A stretch of 38,434 bases of DNA from an uncultured Clostridia bacterium (GCA_946407675.1 CAMJPK010000005.1:1-38434), one strand, 5' to 3'; counted from the stretch's first letter, positions 23,595 through 31,476 are shown. Notes: generated by a model not told the origin, from the sequence alone. Numbers and translations: made by a program.

Positions 23595-24380
23595 TCAGAG
23601 CAGCACGGGCTCCATCGCGTCGTGCAGCGCGTCGGTGATCGCGTCGGAAAACGCGCGGTCGGCGTGCGCGTGGAGCTGCTCCAGCGTCTGCGCCGCCTCG
23701 CCGAGCGGGGTGTTCCCGTTGGCGTATACGTCCAGATCGAGGATGAAGCGCGTCTCCGGCTCCTGTACGGTCTGCAGTCCCGTATCGGTGCGCACGGTGC
23801 GGCGGATGCTGCCCGGACCGGCGTGCAGCTTGAGACCGAGGCGCTCACTGAGCCGGCGCTCCACGTCAATGGCGCATTTGACGAATTCCGATTCGTCGAT
23901 TGCGTCGTCGTCAAGCGGGCCGAGGAACTGCGGCTGGATCAGGTCGTTCCACCGCCGTCCGGCCAGGCCGAGCTTTTCGCGCGAAAACGCGTTGAGATAG
24001 CGCAGGCCGATCCGCGAAAAATAGGCGGGCTTGTAGGTGCTGATGAAGCGGCCGAGCGGCTCGTCCAGCGTATGGGCAAAGCCCTCCCAGCCGGGATAGC
24101 GCATGGTGGACAGGGCGATGAAGTCCTTCGTCAGACTGATCTTGTACGCGCCGTCCTCGGTGATGAACGTGTGGTTGCGCACCTGCTGCGGCTTGCCGTC
24201 CGGCCCGGTGACCGGATCGAGCTGGCAGGCGTAGCGGGGAAAGCTCCCGCGGATCAGGTCCTGAAAGTCCGCCGGCTCCTTTGTGTCGATGGAGAGGATC
24301 GTCGGAAAGCGCAGCTGGCAGATGACCTCGATGAGCTGCTGCTTTTCATATACGAACGGCTTGTTGTCGGAAGAAACCAT
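23595..24380 (-). CDS. TIGR04255-family protein of unknown function
   Basis: A 261-residue soluble protein. The N-terminal LIEVICQLRFP segment, the AYFSRIGLRYLN stretch (about 128-139) and the alternating strands in between match the sporadically distributed TIGR04255 family, whose function is unknown. There is no signal peptide or membrane helix. The start at 24380 has GGAGG nine bases ahead; an earlier in-frame ATG at 24419 lacks one. It is followed by a hairpin and then by the small YtxH-like gene. A weak promoter (TGGAAA, 17 bases, TATGAT) lies at 24415-24443. Because the family is patchy among genomes and the gene sits near a tRNA, past horizontal gain is possible, but no mobility gene is visible. 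Confidence 0.78.
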   Translation of the reverse strand: MVSSDNKPFVYEKQQLIEVICQLRFPTILSIDTKEPADFQDLIRGSFPRYACQLDPVTGPDGKPQQVRNHTFITEDGAYKISLTKDFIALSTMRYPGWEGFAHTLDEPLGRFISTYKPAYFSRIGLRYLNAFSREKLGLAGRRWNDLIQPQFLGPLDDDAIDESEFVKCAIDVERRLSERLGLKLHAGPGSIRRTVRTDTGLQTVQEPETRFILDLDVYANGNTPLGEAAQTLEQLHAHADRAFSDAITDALHDAMEPVLL

Positions 24381-24414
24381 GCGCGCACACCTCCGGGTGA
24401 TTGTTTGCGGTATC

Positions 24415-24443
24415 ATCATACACCAAATCCCGGCGCATTTCCA
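24415..24443 (-). promoter_or_regulatory. Possible promoter of the TIGR04255-type gene
   Basis: On the minus strand TATGAT (24420-24415) has a weak -35 box TGGAAA (24443-24438) at 17 bases. It is 35 bases ahead of the start codon. Confidence 0.45.
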
Positions 24444-24555
24444 CCGAAATCTGAAAAACGGCGTCCCGGCGCAAACTGCAAAAAATTAGCCCGACCGCGC
24501 GCACGATCGCGCAGGCGGCTTTCGCGGCAGTCCCCGGCGTCCGCGGGAAAAATGA

Positions 24556-24584
24556 TTGCTATTTTCATAACGGCGTGGTATGAT
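24556..24584 (+). promoter_or_regulatory. Promoter of the URO-D-family gene
   Basis: TTGCTA (24556-24561) and TATGAT (24579-24584) are spaced by 17 bases, about 39 bases ahead of the start codon. The remaining sequence back to the TIGR04255-type gene holds no evident coding region. Confidence 0.68.
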
Positions 24585-24589
24585 CATAC
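24578..24589. promoter_or_regulatory. 12-base palindrome over the -10 box, candidate operator
   Basis: GTATGATCATAC is a perfect palindrome that contains the -10 box of the URO-D-family gene. A repressor bound here would block transcription; the regulator is unknown. Confidence 0.5.
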
Positions 24590-24622
24590 TTGTATTAATG
24601 ATATTTTCACGGGAGGTTCGTC

Positions 24623-25681
24623 ATGTATCGTAAAATTCCATACACAGATGCAGAAAAACAAATCGTCGGCACGCGCCCAAACATGATGGGCATTGGCAAC
24701 GACACCCCGATCTACAACACGCCCGTGACCTGCCGCGCCAACTTTGACGCGATGTTCGACGAGCGGCACCCCTACTGGATGCCCAGCATCCGCGAGACGC
24801 TGTCCGCCCAGCTCCCGCTGTACAACAACACGCTCGGGCGCGGCATCCGCGCGGACGTCACGGATATCTTCGGCATCAAATGGCGCTTCGTCCCGGACGC
24901 GGGCGGCTCCATCGTGGAGCCCGGCGCCCCGATCCTGCAGGATGTCAACGACTGGAAGAAGATCATCAAGCTCCCGGACATCGACAGCTGGGACTGGGAG
25001 GCGGCGGCCAAGGACAAACCCATCGACACGCGCTTCCCCGCGCAGTTCACGTTCATCAACGGCTTCTGGTTTGAGCGCCTGATCTCCTTCATGGACTTCA
25101 TGCCCGCCGCCATGGCCCTCATCGACGACGAGCAGACCGACGCGGTGAAGGAGCTGTTCGCCGCGATGACCGACCTCGGCTGCCGCGTCGTCGACAAGCT
25201 GTGCCAGTACATGCCGGCGCTGGACCTCATCGAGATCCACGACGACTGGGGCGCGCAGAAGGCGCCGTTCTTCTCCATGGATGTGGCCTACGAGCTGTTC
25301 GTTCCGTTCATGAAGCAGATCACCGACCACATCCATTCCAAGGGCCGCCGCACGCTGCTCCATTCCTGCGGCCACACCGCCGACCGCATCCAGTGCTACA
25401 TCGACGGCGGCTTCGACCTGTGGCAGCCGCAGGCCATGAACGACATCGGCTACCTCTACGACACCTACGGCGACAAGATCATTCTGGCCGTGTTCCCGGA
25501 GGAGCTGGACATCCCCGAGCGCAGCGAGGCCGAGCAGCGCGCGCTCGCCCGCAAGTTCGTGGATCGCTTCTGCCAGCCCGGCAAGCCCTCCATCACGGGC
25601 ATGGTGTCCTTCCGCCGCACCACCCCGGCCTTCAACGACGAGGTCTACGAATACAGCCGCAAGAAGTATCTCGCGGAATAA
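24623..25681 (+). CDS. Uroporphyrinogen decarboxylase-fold (MtaA/CmuA-like) protein
   Basis: A 352-residue protein of the URO-D superfamily, in the branch that includes corrinoid-dependent methyltransferases rather than haem-biosynthetic HemE. The HDDWGAQKAPFFS (about 208-220) and LLHSCGHTADRI (about 248-259) segments are typical of this branch; the His-x-Cys in the latter is the usual zinc motif, though a clear third cysteine ligand late in the protein was not found. Members act in methyl transfer from methoxylated or methylated compounds to a corrinoid protein or coenzyme. No corrinoid protein gene lies next to it, so its partner is unknown. GGAGG lies six bases before the ATG. Promoter and palindrome precede it. 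Confidence 0.82.
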   Translation: MYRKIPYTDAEKQIVGTRPNMMGIGNDTPIYNTPVTCRANFDAMFDERHPYWMPSIRETLSAQLPLYNNTLGRGIRADVTDIFGIKWRFVPDAGGSIVEPGAPILQDVNDWKKIIKLPDIDSWDWEAAAKDKPIDTRFPAQFTFINGFWFERLISFMDFMPAAMALIDDEQTDAVKELFAAMTDLGCRVVDKLCQYMPALDLIEIHDDWGAQKAPFFSMDVAYELFVPFMKQITDHIHSKGRRTLLHSCGHTADRIQCYIDGGFDLWQPQAMNDIGYLYDTYGDKIILAVFPEELDIPERSEAEQRALARKFVDRFCQPGKPSITGMVSFRRTTPAFNDEVYEYSRKKYLAE

Positions 25682-25697
25682 GTGCACATACGACGGT

Positions 25698-25721
25698 GCC
25701 GCGCCCCTGCCGGGGCGCGGC
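25698..25721 (+). terminator. GC hairpin after the URO-D-family gene
   Basis: A perfect 10-bp stem (25698-25707 with 25712-25721, loop tgcc) 16 bases after the stop codon. It has no T-run, and the promoter of the next gene begins three bases after it, so termination is likely weak or factor-assisted. Confidence 0.5.
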
Positions 25722-25723
25722 GC

Positions 25724-25752
25724 TTGACTTTCCCGCCGTTCTTCGCTATGCT
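25724..25752 (+). promoter_or_regulatory. Promoter of the unrecognised membrane-anchored protein gene
   Basis: TTGACT (25724-25729) and TATGCT (25747-25752) are spaced by 17 bases, 30 bases ahead of the ATG. Confidence 0.68.
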
Positions 25753-25782
25753 TTTTGTATCTGAGGATGGGAGGGCTCCCAC

Positions 25783-27246
25783 ATGAACGAAACCAGAAAA
25801 CGCCGCGGGCACGGCGGGCTGATCGCCCTGCTCGTGATCGTGCTGCTGCTGGCGCTCCTCTGCGCCGCGCCGTTTGTCTATAACACGCAGATCCGTTACG
25901 AATACGACGATTATGACGCCTTGGCCGCGGCCGATGCGGAGATCGTCGATCTCTCCGCCGATCCGGACGGGGCGCATCTGCTTTTCCGCTTGGATAAGGC
26001 GGACGTTTATTCTCTGATGCTGCAAAACGGCGCGCTGGATTCCCTGCAAAGCGAGCTCGGCGGAAAAGTCTCGATCGAACAGCTTGGCTATTCGCTCGAC
26101 GTGCGCGGAGACGGCTATGACGCCGACGCCGAGGTGCGCGCGGCGGTCAAGCTCCTGGGCTTTCTGCCCGCGCAGCTGCGCGCGCCGGCGGAGGTTTCCG
26201 TCGTCGATGCGCAGACGCTCCGCGTCGTGCTCCGCGAGGTCTGGTATGGCCCCCTGATCCGCATCGGCGCGGAAAAGCTGGCCAAATGGACGGGCATGGA
26301 CGAGCTGACCGACGGCTTTACGATCTCGCTGGAGGACTGGTCGGAGCCCCTTCGCGTCGACAAGGTCCGGCTGGAGGGAGAGGGGCTGCGCTTCTCCTCG
26401 GCCCTGCTGACCCGGGTCCTGGACGAGGTCGCGGCGATGGATGCGCCGCGCGATCTCCGGCTGCTGCGGCTGTATTACGGAGACGAGGAGCTGCCGTCCG
26501 CCTTCTTTGATCGGGGGCGCGAGGCGTTCATCCGCAACGCCGGTTCCTCGCTGGACGCGCTGCGCAAGGCCCTGCGGGACGTCGTCGCCTTCTCCACGGA
26601 CGAATACCGCTGCGATCTGATGAACGGCCTTTCCACGCTGCCCTTTGACCTCACCTCGGAGCTCGCCGCGCTTTCCGTCTCGAATCTTTGGGAGACAGAG
26701 CACGCGCGCATACTGGAGGCGCAGGCCCTTTACCATGAGATGCAGACGGAGCTGCGCCATGACTATTGGTACAAGAACGTCACGCTGAGCAAGCAATACC
26801 TGCTCGGCGCGGACGGCGAACCGCTGGAGAACCGGCTCCCCGCGGAATGGGAGGCGCGCATCGTGCTGCTGTACAACGAAAACTATGACGCAATCGTCAA
26901 GACCAACGAGGGCAACCCGCGCCTGCAGGAGCCGATCCCCGGCCTGCCGCGGATGTCCGAGCTGCCGCGCACGGGATGGGACGCCCTGCCGCCGGAGGGC
27001 GACGGGCCCTTCGACCTCGCGGTTGCGCTGCGGCTGCCGTCCGGTACCCCCGCGGTCATCTTTCTCAGCCCGGAGGACGACTATGGCCTCGCCGTGATCT
27101 CCGAGCAGCTTTTCAGCGAGCTCCGGGAAACAGAGCGGCTGCCGATTTACAGCAGCGCCTTGATCGCCTCGGCGCCGCGGGAAACGTGGCTGCGGATCTA
27201 TCAGGGCGAGGATCAGCTCAACGCATACTACATCAACGTCTTATGA
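25783..27246 (+). CDS. Membrane-anchored protein of unknown function
   Basis: A 487-residue protein that I do not recognise. A basic N-terminus (NETRKRRGHGG) is followed by one hydrophobic helix (about residues 12-34), so it is probably anchored with the rest outside. The first extracellular part (about 45-210) alternates short strands with repeated asymmetric DADAE-like turns, somewhat like two lipid-binding-type beta domains; the resemblance to Bacillus YpmS (DUF2140) is weak. A helical middle (210-330) and a final region (about 380-487) follow with no cysteine-rich or catalytic motif seen. GGGAGG precedes the ATG at about eight bases. It has its own promoter and is closed by a strong hairpin. 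Confidence 0.7.
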   Translation: MNETRKRRGHGGLIALLVIVLLLALLCAAPFVYNTQIRYEYDDYDALAAADAEIVDLSADPDGAHLLFRLDKADVYSLMLQNGALDSLQSELGGKVSIEQLGYSLDVRGDGYDADAEVRAAVKLLGFLPAQLRAPAEVSVVDAQTLRVVLREVWYGPLIRIGAEKLAKWTGMDELTDGFTISLEDWSEPLRVDKVRLEGEGLRFSSALLTRVLDEVAAMDAPRDLRLLRLYYGDEELPSAFFDRGREAFIRNAGSSLDALRKALRDVVAFSTDEYRCDLMNGLSTLPFDLTSELAALSVSNLWETEHARILEAQALYHEMQTELRHDYWYKNVTLSKQYLLGADGEPLENRLPAEWEARIVLLYNENYDAIVKTNEGNPRLQEPIPGLPRMSELPRTGWDALPPEGDGPFDLAVALRLPSGTPAVIFLSPEDDYGLAVISEQLFSELRETERLPIYSSALIASAPRETWLRIYQGEDQLNAYYINVL

Positions 27247-27257
27247 TGTCTTTCACA

Positions 27258-27295
27258 GCAAGGCCGCCGGAGCGAAAAAGCTCCGGCGGCCTTGC
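27258..27295. terminator. Hairpin between convergent genes
   Basis: A perfect 16-bp GC-rich stem (27258-27273 with 27280-27295, loop gaaaaa) lies 12 bases after the rightward gene and 38 bases beyond the leftward fumarase beta gene. T-runs are poor on both sides, but its position between convergent genes makes it a likely shared terminator. Confidence 0.72.
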
Positions 27296-27333
27296 TATCA
27301 CAGGGCGCGATGCCCACGTCGCGCCGCAAACAA

Positions 27334-27888
27334 TCACAGCGACGCCAAATATTCCTTCGGCCCCAGCTCATAGAGGTCGTTGCCCTGCGCGTCGATGACG
27401 ACGGTCAGCGGCAGGTCCTCCACGGTCAGCGCCCGCACGGCCTCGCAGCCGAGGTCGGGCCAGCAGATGACCTTCGCGCTGCGCACCGCCGCGGCCATGA
27501 CCGCGCCGGCGCCGCCGACGGCGCCGAGGTACACCGCGCCGTAGCGGACGATGGCCTCCTTCACGGCGTCGGAGCGGGCGCCCTTGCCGATCATGAGAAG
27601 CTGGCCGCGCTCGATGAGCATGGGCGAAAAGCGGTCCATGCGCCCGGCGGTCGTCGGGCCGGCGGCGCCGATCGGCTCGCCGGGGCGTTCCGGCGTCGGG
27701 CCGACATAGTAGACCGCGCTGCCGCACAGCGGAAACGGTGCCTCCTCGCCGCGCCGCAGCAGCTCGCACAGGCGGGCATGTGCGGCGTCGCGCGCGGTGT
27801 AGACCGTGCCGGAGAGCAGCACAGCGTCGCCCGCGCGCAGCGGCGCGAGCATTTCCCGGGTGACGGGGGTGGTGATACGGTACTCCAT
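27334..27888 (-). CDS. Fumarate hydratase, class I, beta subunit
   Basis: A 184-residue beta subunit of the Fe-S (class I) fumarase/tartrate dehydratase family. The conserved features are VLLSGTVYTARDAAH (about 26-40), GPTTAGRMDRFSP and the glycine-rich GAVYLGAVGGAG loop. With the alpha subunit it interconverts fumarate and malate in the cytoplasm. The ATG at 27888 has GAGG eight bases ahead; an upstream GTG at 27897 is less likely. It follows the alpha gene by 10 bases. Tartrate as substrate cannot be excluded, but the neighbouring malic enzyme favours fumarate/malate. Confidence 0.93.
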   Translation of the reverse strand: MEYRITTPVTREMLAPLRAGDAVLLSGTVYTARDAAHARLCELLRRGEEAPFPLCGSAVYYVGPTPERPGEPIGAAGPTTAGRMDRFSPMLIERGQLLMIGKGARSDAVKEAIVRYGAVYLGAVGGAGAVMAAAVRSAKVICWPDLGCEAVRALTVEDLPLTVVIDAQGNDLYELGPKEYLASL

Positions 27889-27898
27889 ACGCCCCACC

Positions 27899-28738
27899 TC
27901 ACAGTGCGGCGCTGGCGCGCCGCGTGGCGTGGCAGCTGATGTTCACGGCGACGGGCAGCCCCGCGACGTGCGTGGGCGCCGTCTCGATCGCGAGCCCCAG
28001 CGCCGTGGTCCTTCCGCCGAAGCCCTGCGGCCCGATGCCGAGGGCGTTGATCTCCTCCAGCAGCGTCCGCTCCATCTCCGCGTAGTACGGATCGGGGTTC
28101 GCCGCGTCCAGCGGGCGCAGCAGCGCGCGCTTTGCCAGCGCCGCGACGCCGTCAAAGGTGCCGCCGACGCCGATGCCCACGACGATGGGCGGGCAGGGGT
28201 TCGGCCCCGCGGCGCGCACCGTGTCCAGCACGAAGCGGCGCACGCCCTCCGCGCCGTCCGCGGGGGTGAGCATCTGCAGGCGGCTCATGTTCTCGCTTCC
28301 GAAGCCCTTCGGCAGCACGGTCAGGCGGCACACGTCCCCCGGCACGAGGCGCACGGAGAGCACGCCCGGCGTGTTGTCCCCGGTGTTGACGCGGCGCAGC
28401 GGATCGGCCACGACGCTGCAGCGCAGGTAGCCGCGCGCGTAGCCGGCGCGGATGCCGGCTTGCACGGCGGCGTTCAGATCGCCGTCGATGTGCACGTCCT
28501 GTCCCAGCTCGAGAAAGACACAGGCCATGCCGGTGTCCTGGCAGATCGGCAGCTGCTTCTCCGCGGCCAGCGCGAGGTTGTCCAGCAAAATATCCAGTCC
28601 GCGCTGCGCCGTCGGCCACGGCTCGGCGGCACGCGCGCGCTCCAGCGCGGCGCGCACGTCGGGCGGCAGCTCGCGGTTGGCGCGGATGCACAGCTCGGCC
28701 ACCGCGTCGGTGACGGCGCTTGCCTTTACGGTGCGCAT
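27899..28738 (-). CDS. Fumarate hydratase, class I, alpha subunit
   Basis: A 279-residue alpha subunit of the class I (4Fe-4S) fumarase family. The cluster cysteines are seen in PICQDTGMA, GPNPCPPIVVGIG and NISCHATRR. It forms the catalytic complex with the beta subunit just downstream. The start at 28738 lies seven bases after the stop of malic enzyme and has only a weak ribosome binding site, so translation is probably coupled to that gene. The protein belongs to the separately encoded (clostridial/archaeal) form rather than the single-chain FumA of Escherichia coli. Class I enzymes are oxygen-labile, which fits an anaerobe. Confidence 0.93.
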   Translation of the reverse strand: MRTVKASAVTDAVAELCIRANRELPPDVRAALERARAAEPWPTAQRGLDILLDNLALAAEKQLPICQDTGMACVFLELGQDVHIDGDLNAAVQAGIRAGYARGYLRCSVVADPLRRVNTGDNTPGVLSVRLVPGDVCRLTVLPKGFGSENMSRLQMLTPADGAEGVRRFVLDTVRAAGPNPCPPIVVGIGVGGTFDGVAALAKRALLRPLDAANPDPYYAEMERTLLEEINALGIGPQGFGGRTTALGLAIETAPTHVAGLPVAVNISCHATRRASAAL

Positions 28739-28745
28739 GGACGCG

Positions 28746-29921
28746 TTACAGGCGAGCCACGCCGCTTGCGCGCGCGGCCTCGGCCACGGCGGCGGCCACG
28801 GTCTTCGCCACGCGGGGATCGAAGGCCTTGGGGATGATGTAGTCCGCGCCCAGCTCATCCGGCGCGACCAGCGAGGCCAGCGCGTGCGCGGCGGCGATCT
28901 TCATCTCCTCGTTGATGTCGCGCGCGCGCACGTCGAAGGCGCCGCGGAACACGCCCGGGAAGGCGAGGACGTTGTTGATCTGGTTGGGGAAGTCGCTGCG
29001 CCCGGTGGCGACGACGCGCGCGCCCGCGGCCTTCGCCTCGTCGGGCATGATCTCGGGCGTCGGGTTGGCGCAGGCGAACACGATGGCGTCCCGCGCCATG
29101 CTCTTGACCATCTCGCCGGTCAGCACGCCGGGGGCGGACACGCCGATGAAGGCGTCCGCGCCGCGGATGACCTCGCCCAGCGCGCCCTTGCGCTTGGTCG
29201 GGTTCGTGAGCTTCGCCATCTCGTCCTTGACCGGGTTCATGCCCTCTTCGCGGCCGTCCCAGATCGCGCCGCGGCGGTCGCAGAGCGTCACGTCGACGAA
29301 GCCGGCGGACAGCAGCAGGCGGCAGATGGAGATCGCCGCCGCGCCCGCGCCGGAGATGACGACGCGCACATCCTCTTTTTTCTTGCCGACGACCTTCAGC
29401 GCGTTGGTCATGCCGGCCAGTGTGATGATCGCGGTGCCGTGCTGGTCGTCGTGGAAGATGGGGATGTCGCAGCATTCCTTGAGCTTGCGCTCGATCTCGA
29501 AGCAGCGCGGCGCGGAGATATCCTCAAGGTTCACGCCGCCGAAGGAGCCGGAGATGAGCCAGATCGTGCGGACGATCTCATCGACGTCCTTGCTCTTGAT
29601 GCAAAGCGGAAAGGCGTCCACGCCGCCGAAGCTCTTGAACAGCACGCACTTGCCCTCCATGACCGGCATGCCGGCCTCCGGGCCGATGTCGCCGAGGCCG
29701 AGCACCGCCGTGCCGTCGGTGACGACAAGGCAGAGGTTCCAGCGGCGCGTCAGCTCATAGGAGAGCTCGACGTTCTTCTGGATCTCCAGACAGGGCTGCG
29801 CCACGCCGGGGGTATAGGCCAGCGACAGGTCCTTCGCGCTTGCGACGGGGACCGTACTGATGACCTCGATCTTGCCCTTTTTCTCATAGTGCAGGGCCAA
29901 ACTCTCTTCTGCGATGGACAT
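28746..29921 (-). CDS. Malic enzyme (NAD(P)-dependent malate dehydrogenase, decarboxylating)
   Basis: A 391-residue short bacterial malic enzyme. It has the N-terminal catalytic region with AYTPGVAQPC, LGLGDIGPEAGMPVMEGK and the metal-binding FHDDQHGTA, and a Rossmann domain with VISGAGAAAIS (about 190-200). It oxidatively decarboxylates malate to pyruvate and CO2; cofactor choice was not resolved. The ATG at 29921 has AGGAGG 10 bases ahead. With the two fumarase subunits it forms a three-gene unit that carries fumarate to pyruvate or the reverse. Its promoter lies inside the terminator of lysC. Confidence 0.95.
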   Translation of the reverse strand: MSIAEESLALHYEKKGKIEVISTVPVASAKDLSLAYTPGVAQPCLEIQKNVELSYELTRRWNLCLVVTDGTAVLGLGDIGPEAGMPVMEGKCVLFKSFGGVDAFPLCIKSKDVDEIVRTIWLISGSFGGVNLEDISAPRCFEIERKLKECCDIPIFHDDQHGTAIITLAGMTNALKVVGKKKEDVRVVISGAGAAAISICRLLLSAGFVDVTLCDRRGAIWDGREEGMNPVKDEMAKLTNPTKRKGALGEVIRGADAFIGVSAPGVLTGEMVKSMARDAIVFACANPTPEIMPDEAKAAGARVVATGRSDFPNQINNVLAFPGVFRGAFDVRARDINEEMKIAAAHALASLVAPDELGADYIIPKAFDPRVAKTVAAAVAEAARASGVARL

Positions 29922-29960
29922 ATCCTTATTACCTCCTGAAAAACATGTTTTCTGCCGAAA

Positions 29961-29989
29961 ATGATAACAGCAAACGCCCGCCTTGTCAA
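29961..29989 (-). promoter_or_regulatory. Promoter of the malic enzyme-fumarase operon
   Basis: On the minus strand a consensus TTGACA (29989-29984) and TATCAT (29966-29961) are spaced by 17 bases. The -35 box lies in the stem and loop of the lysC terminator hairpin, so the two signals overlap. Confidence 0.78.
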
Positions 29990-30009
29990 TGAACAAGGCG
30001 GGCGTTTGC
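29970..30009 (-). terminator. Terminator after lysC
   Basis: A perfect 17-bp stem (29970-29986 with 29993-30009, loop caatga) begins 14 bases after the lysC stop codon. The following minus-strand sequence is T-rich but interrupted (TGTTATCATTTT). Confidence 0.82.
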
Positions 30010-30023
30010 ACAGCGGATGCGCG

Positions 30024-31340
30024 TCAGCGGAACTCGCGGTAGAGGGAGCGGATGGCCTCCTCAAAGTCCGCGCCGTTCACGCCGAGGATGACGTTGAGCT
30101 CGCTGGAGCCCTGGTCGATCATGCGGATGTTGATGCCGGCGTCCGCCACCGCGCGGAAGATGCGCGCCGCGACGCCGCGCGCGGCGACCATGCCGTGGCC
30201 GACGACGGCGATCATCGCGAGGTCGTCCTCGACGATGAGGCTTTCCGGCTGCATCCGCTCGCGGATGAGCTGCAGCACCTCGTCGCGGTGGGCGTTGAAG
30301 CCGACCGCATCGGCGATGACGGTGACCGTGTCGATGCCGGTGGGGCAGTGCTCGATGGAGACGCCGCACTCGGCAAAGATGTCGAGGATGCGGGCGATGA
30401 AGCCGACCTCGCCGTTGAGCATGGCCTTTTCCACCTGGATGCCGCAGAAGCCGCGCTTGCCCGCGACGCCCGTGACCGTGCGGGTGCGGGTGCCCTGGGG
30501 GAGCTGCTTTACGATCCACGTGCCCTCGTCGCCGGGGCGGTTGGTGTTGCGGATGTTGATGGGGATGCCGACCTTGCGCACCGGGAACACCGCGTCCTCA
30601 TGGAGAACGGAGGCGCCCATATAGGAAAGCTCGCGCAGCTCGCGGTAGGTGATATACTCGATCGGCCGCGGGTCCGCGACGATGTGCGGATCGGTGAAGA
30701 GCATGCCGGAGACGTCCGTCCAGTTCTCGTAGACCGCCGCGCCCACGCCGCGCGCCACCAGCGAGCCGGTGACGTCCGAGCCGCCGCGCGAGAAGGTGAA
30801 CACCGTGCCGTCCTCCGTCGCGCCGTAGAAGCCGGGGATGACGCCGCAGGCTGCGCCGCCGAGCGTCTTCGACAGCAGCGCATTCGTCGCGCCCTCGGCA
30901 AAGGTGCCGCGCGGGGTGAAGCGGATGAGCTGCTCCGCATCGAAGAAGGGGAAGCCGAGATAGGCCGCAAGGATGCGGGAGTTGAGATACTCGCCGCGGC
31001 TGGCCATATAGTCCCGGCGGGGCTTGCCGGAGGCAAGGTGCTCGGCAATGACGGCGATCTCATGCTCCAGCGGGAAGTCGAGGCCGAGGTCGCGGATGAT
31101 GTCGGAGAAGCGGCCCTCGATCTGCGCCAGCACGCCGCGCCAGTCGCCGCCGGCCGCCGCCGCGTCGCAGCAGCGGTACAGCAGGTCGGTCACCTTGGTG
31201 TCGCCGTCGCCGCGCTTGCCGGGGGCGGAGGCCACGACAAAGCGGCGGCGCGGGTCTGCCTTAACGATATCCGCAACCTTACGGAAGTGGTCGGCGTCTG
31301 CAAGCGAGCTGCCGCCGAACTTGACAACGATTGTTTCCAT
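30024..31340 (-). CDS. lysC: Aspartate kinase
   Basis: A 438-residue aspartokinase that phosphorylates aspartate, the first step to lysine, threonine and methionine. The N-terminal kinase domain begins VVKFGGSSLAD, and has SRGEYLNSR and FSRGGSDVTG. Two ACT domains form the last 130 residues or so (VEKAMLNGEVGFIARI... and IAVVGHGMVAARG...), implying allosteric feedback by an amino acid, probably lysine. It is the last gene of the dap/lys unit but is separated from lysA by 136 bases holding a hairpin-rich repeat, so it may be partly independent. AAAGGA is 13 bases before the ATG. Terminator at 29970-30009. Confidence 0.95.
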   Translation of the reverse strand: METIVVKFGGSSLADADHFRKVADIVKADPRRRFVVASAPGKRGDGDTKVTDLLYRCCDAAAAGGDWRGVLAQIEGRFSDIIRDLGLDFPLEHEIAVIAEHLASGKPRRDYMASRGEYLNSRILAAYLGFPFFDAEQLIRFTPRGTFAEGATNALLSKTLGGAACGVIPGFYGATEDGTVFTFSRGGSDVTGSLVARGVGAAVYENWTDVSGMLFTDPHIVADPRPIEYITYRELRELSYMGASVLHEDAVFPVRKVGIPINIRNTNRPGDEGTWIVKQLPQGTRTRTVTGVAGKRGFCGIQVEKAMLNGEVGFIARILDIFAECGVSIEHCPTGIDTVTVIADAVGFNAHRDEVLQLIRERMQPESLIVEDDLAMIAVVGHGMVAARGVAARIFRAVADAGINIRMIDQGSSELNVILGVNGADFEEAIRSLYREFR

Positions 31341-31377
31341 TTGTTCTTCTGTTTCCTTTGTCCGTATTTCATAATTG

Positions 31378-31412
31378 CCTTCCCCTTGAGGGGAAGGTGC
31401 CCCGAAGGGGCA
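31378..31412. repeat. REP-like double hairpin between lysA and lysC
   Basis: Two adjacent stem-loops: CCTTCCCC-TTGA-GGGGAAGG (31378-31397) and TGCCCC-GAA-GGGGCA (31398-31412), followed by AGATGAGGTGG. The paired-hairpin layout is that of dispersed intergenic repeats seen in clostridial genomes. No second copy occurs in this window. Confidence 0.6.
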
Positions 31413-31448
31413 GATGAGGTGGATACGCGATGCGCATGCGCCGCTCCG

Positions 31449-31468
31449 TTGCGAAACTTGTTTCGCAA
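31449..31468. other. 8-bp hairpin after lysA
   Basis: TTGCGAAA-CTTG-TTTCGCAA lies nine bases beyond the lysA stop codon on the leftward transcript. No T-run follows, so it may slow but not end transcription into lysC. Confidence 0.5.
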
Positions 31469-31476
31469 TTGAAGGA

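Noticed and set aside
27258-27295. Riboswitch or attenuator between convergent genes
   Set aside because: It lies downstream of both genes, not in a leader; a terminator is the simpler explanation.
31378-31412. CRISPR repeat or riboswitch between lysA and lysC
   Set aside because: There is one copy only, with no spacers, and the two hairpins do not match a known aptamer.
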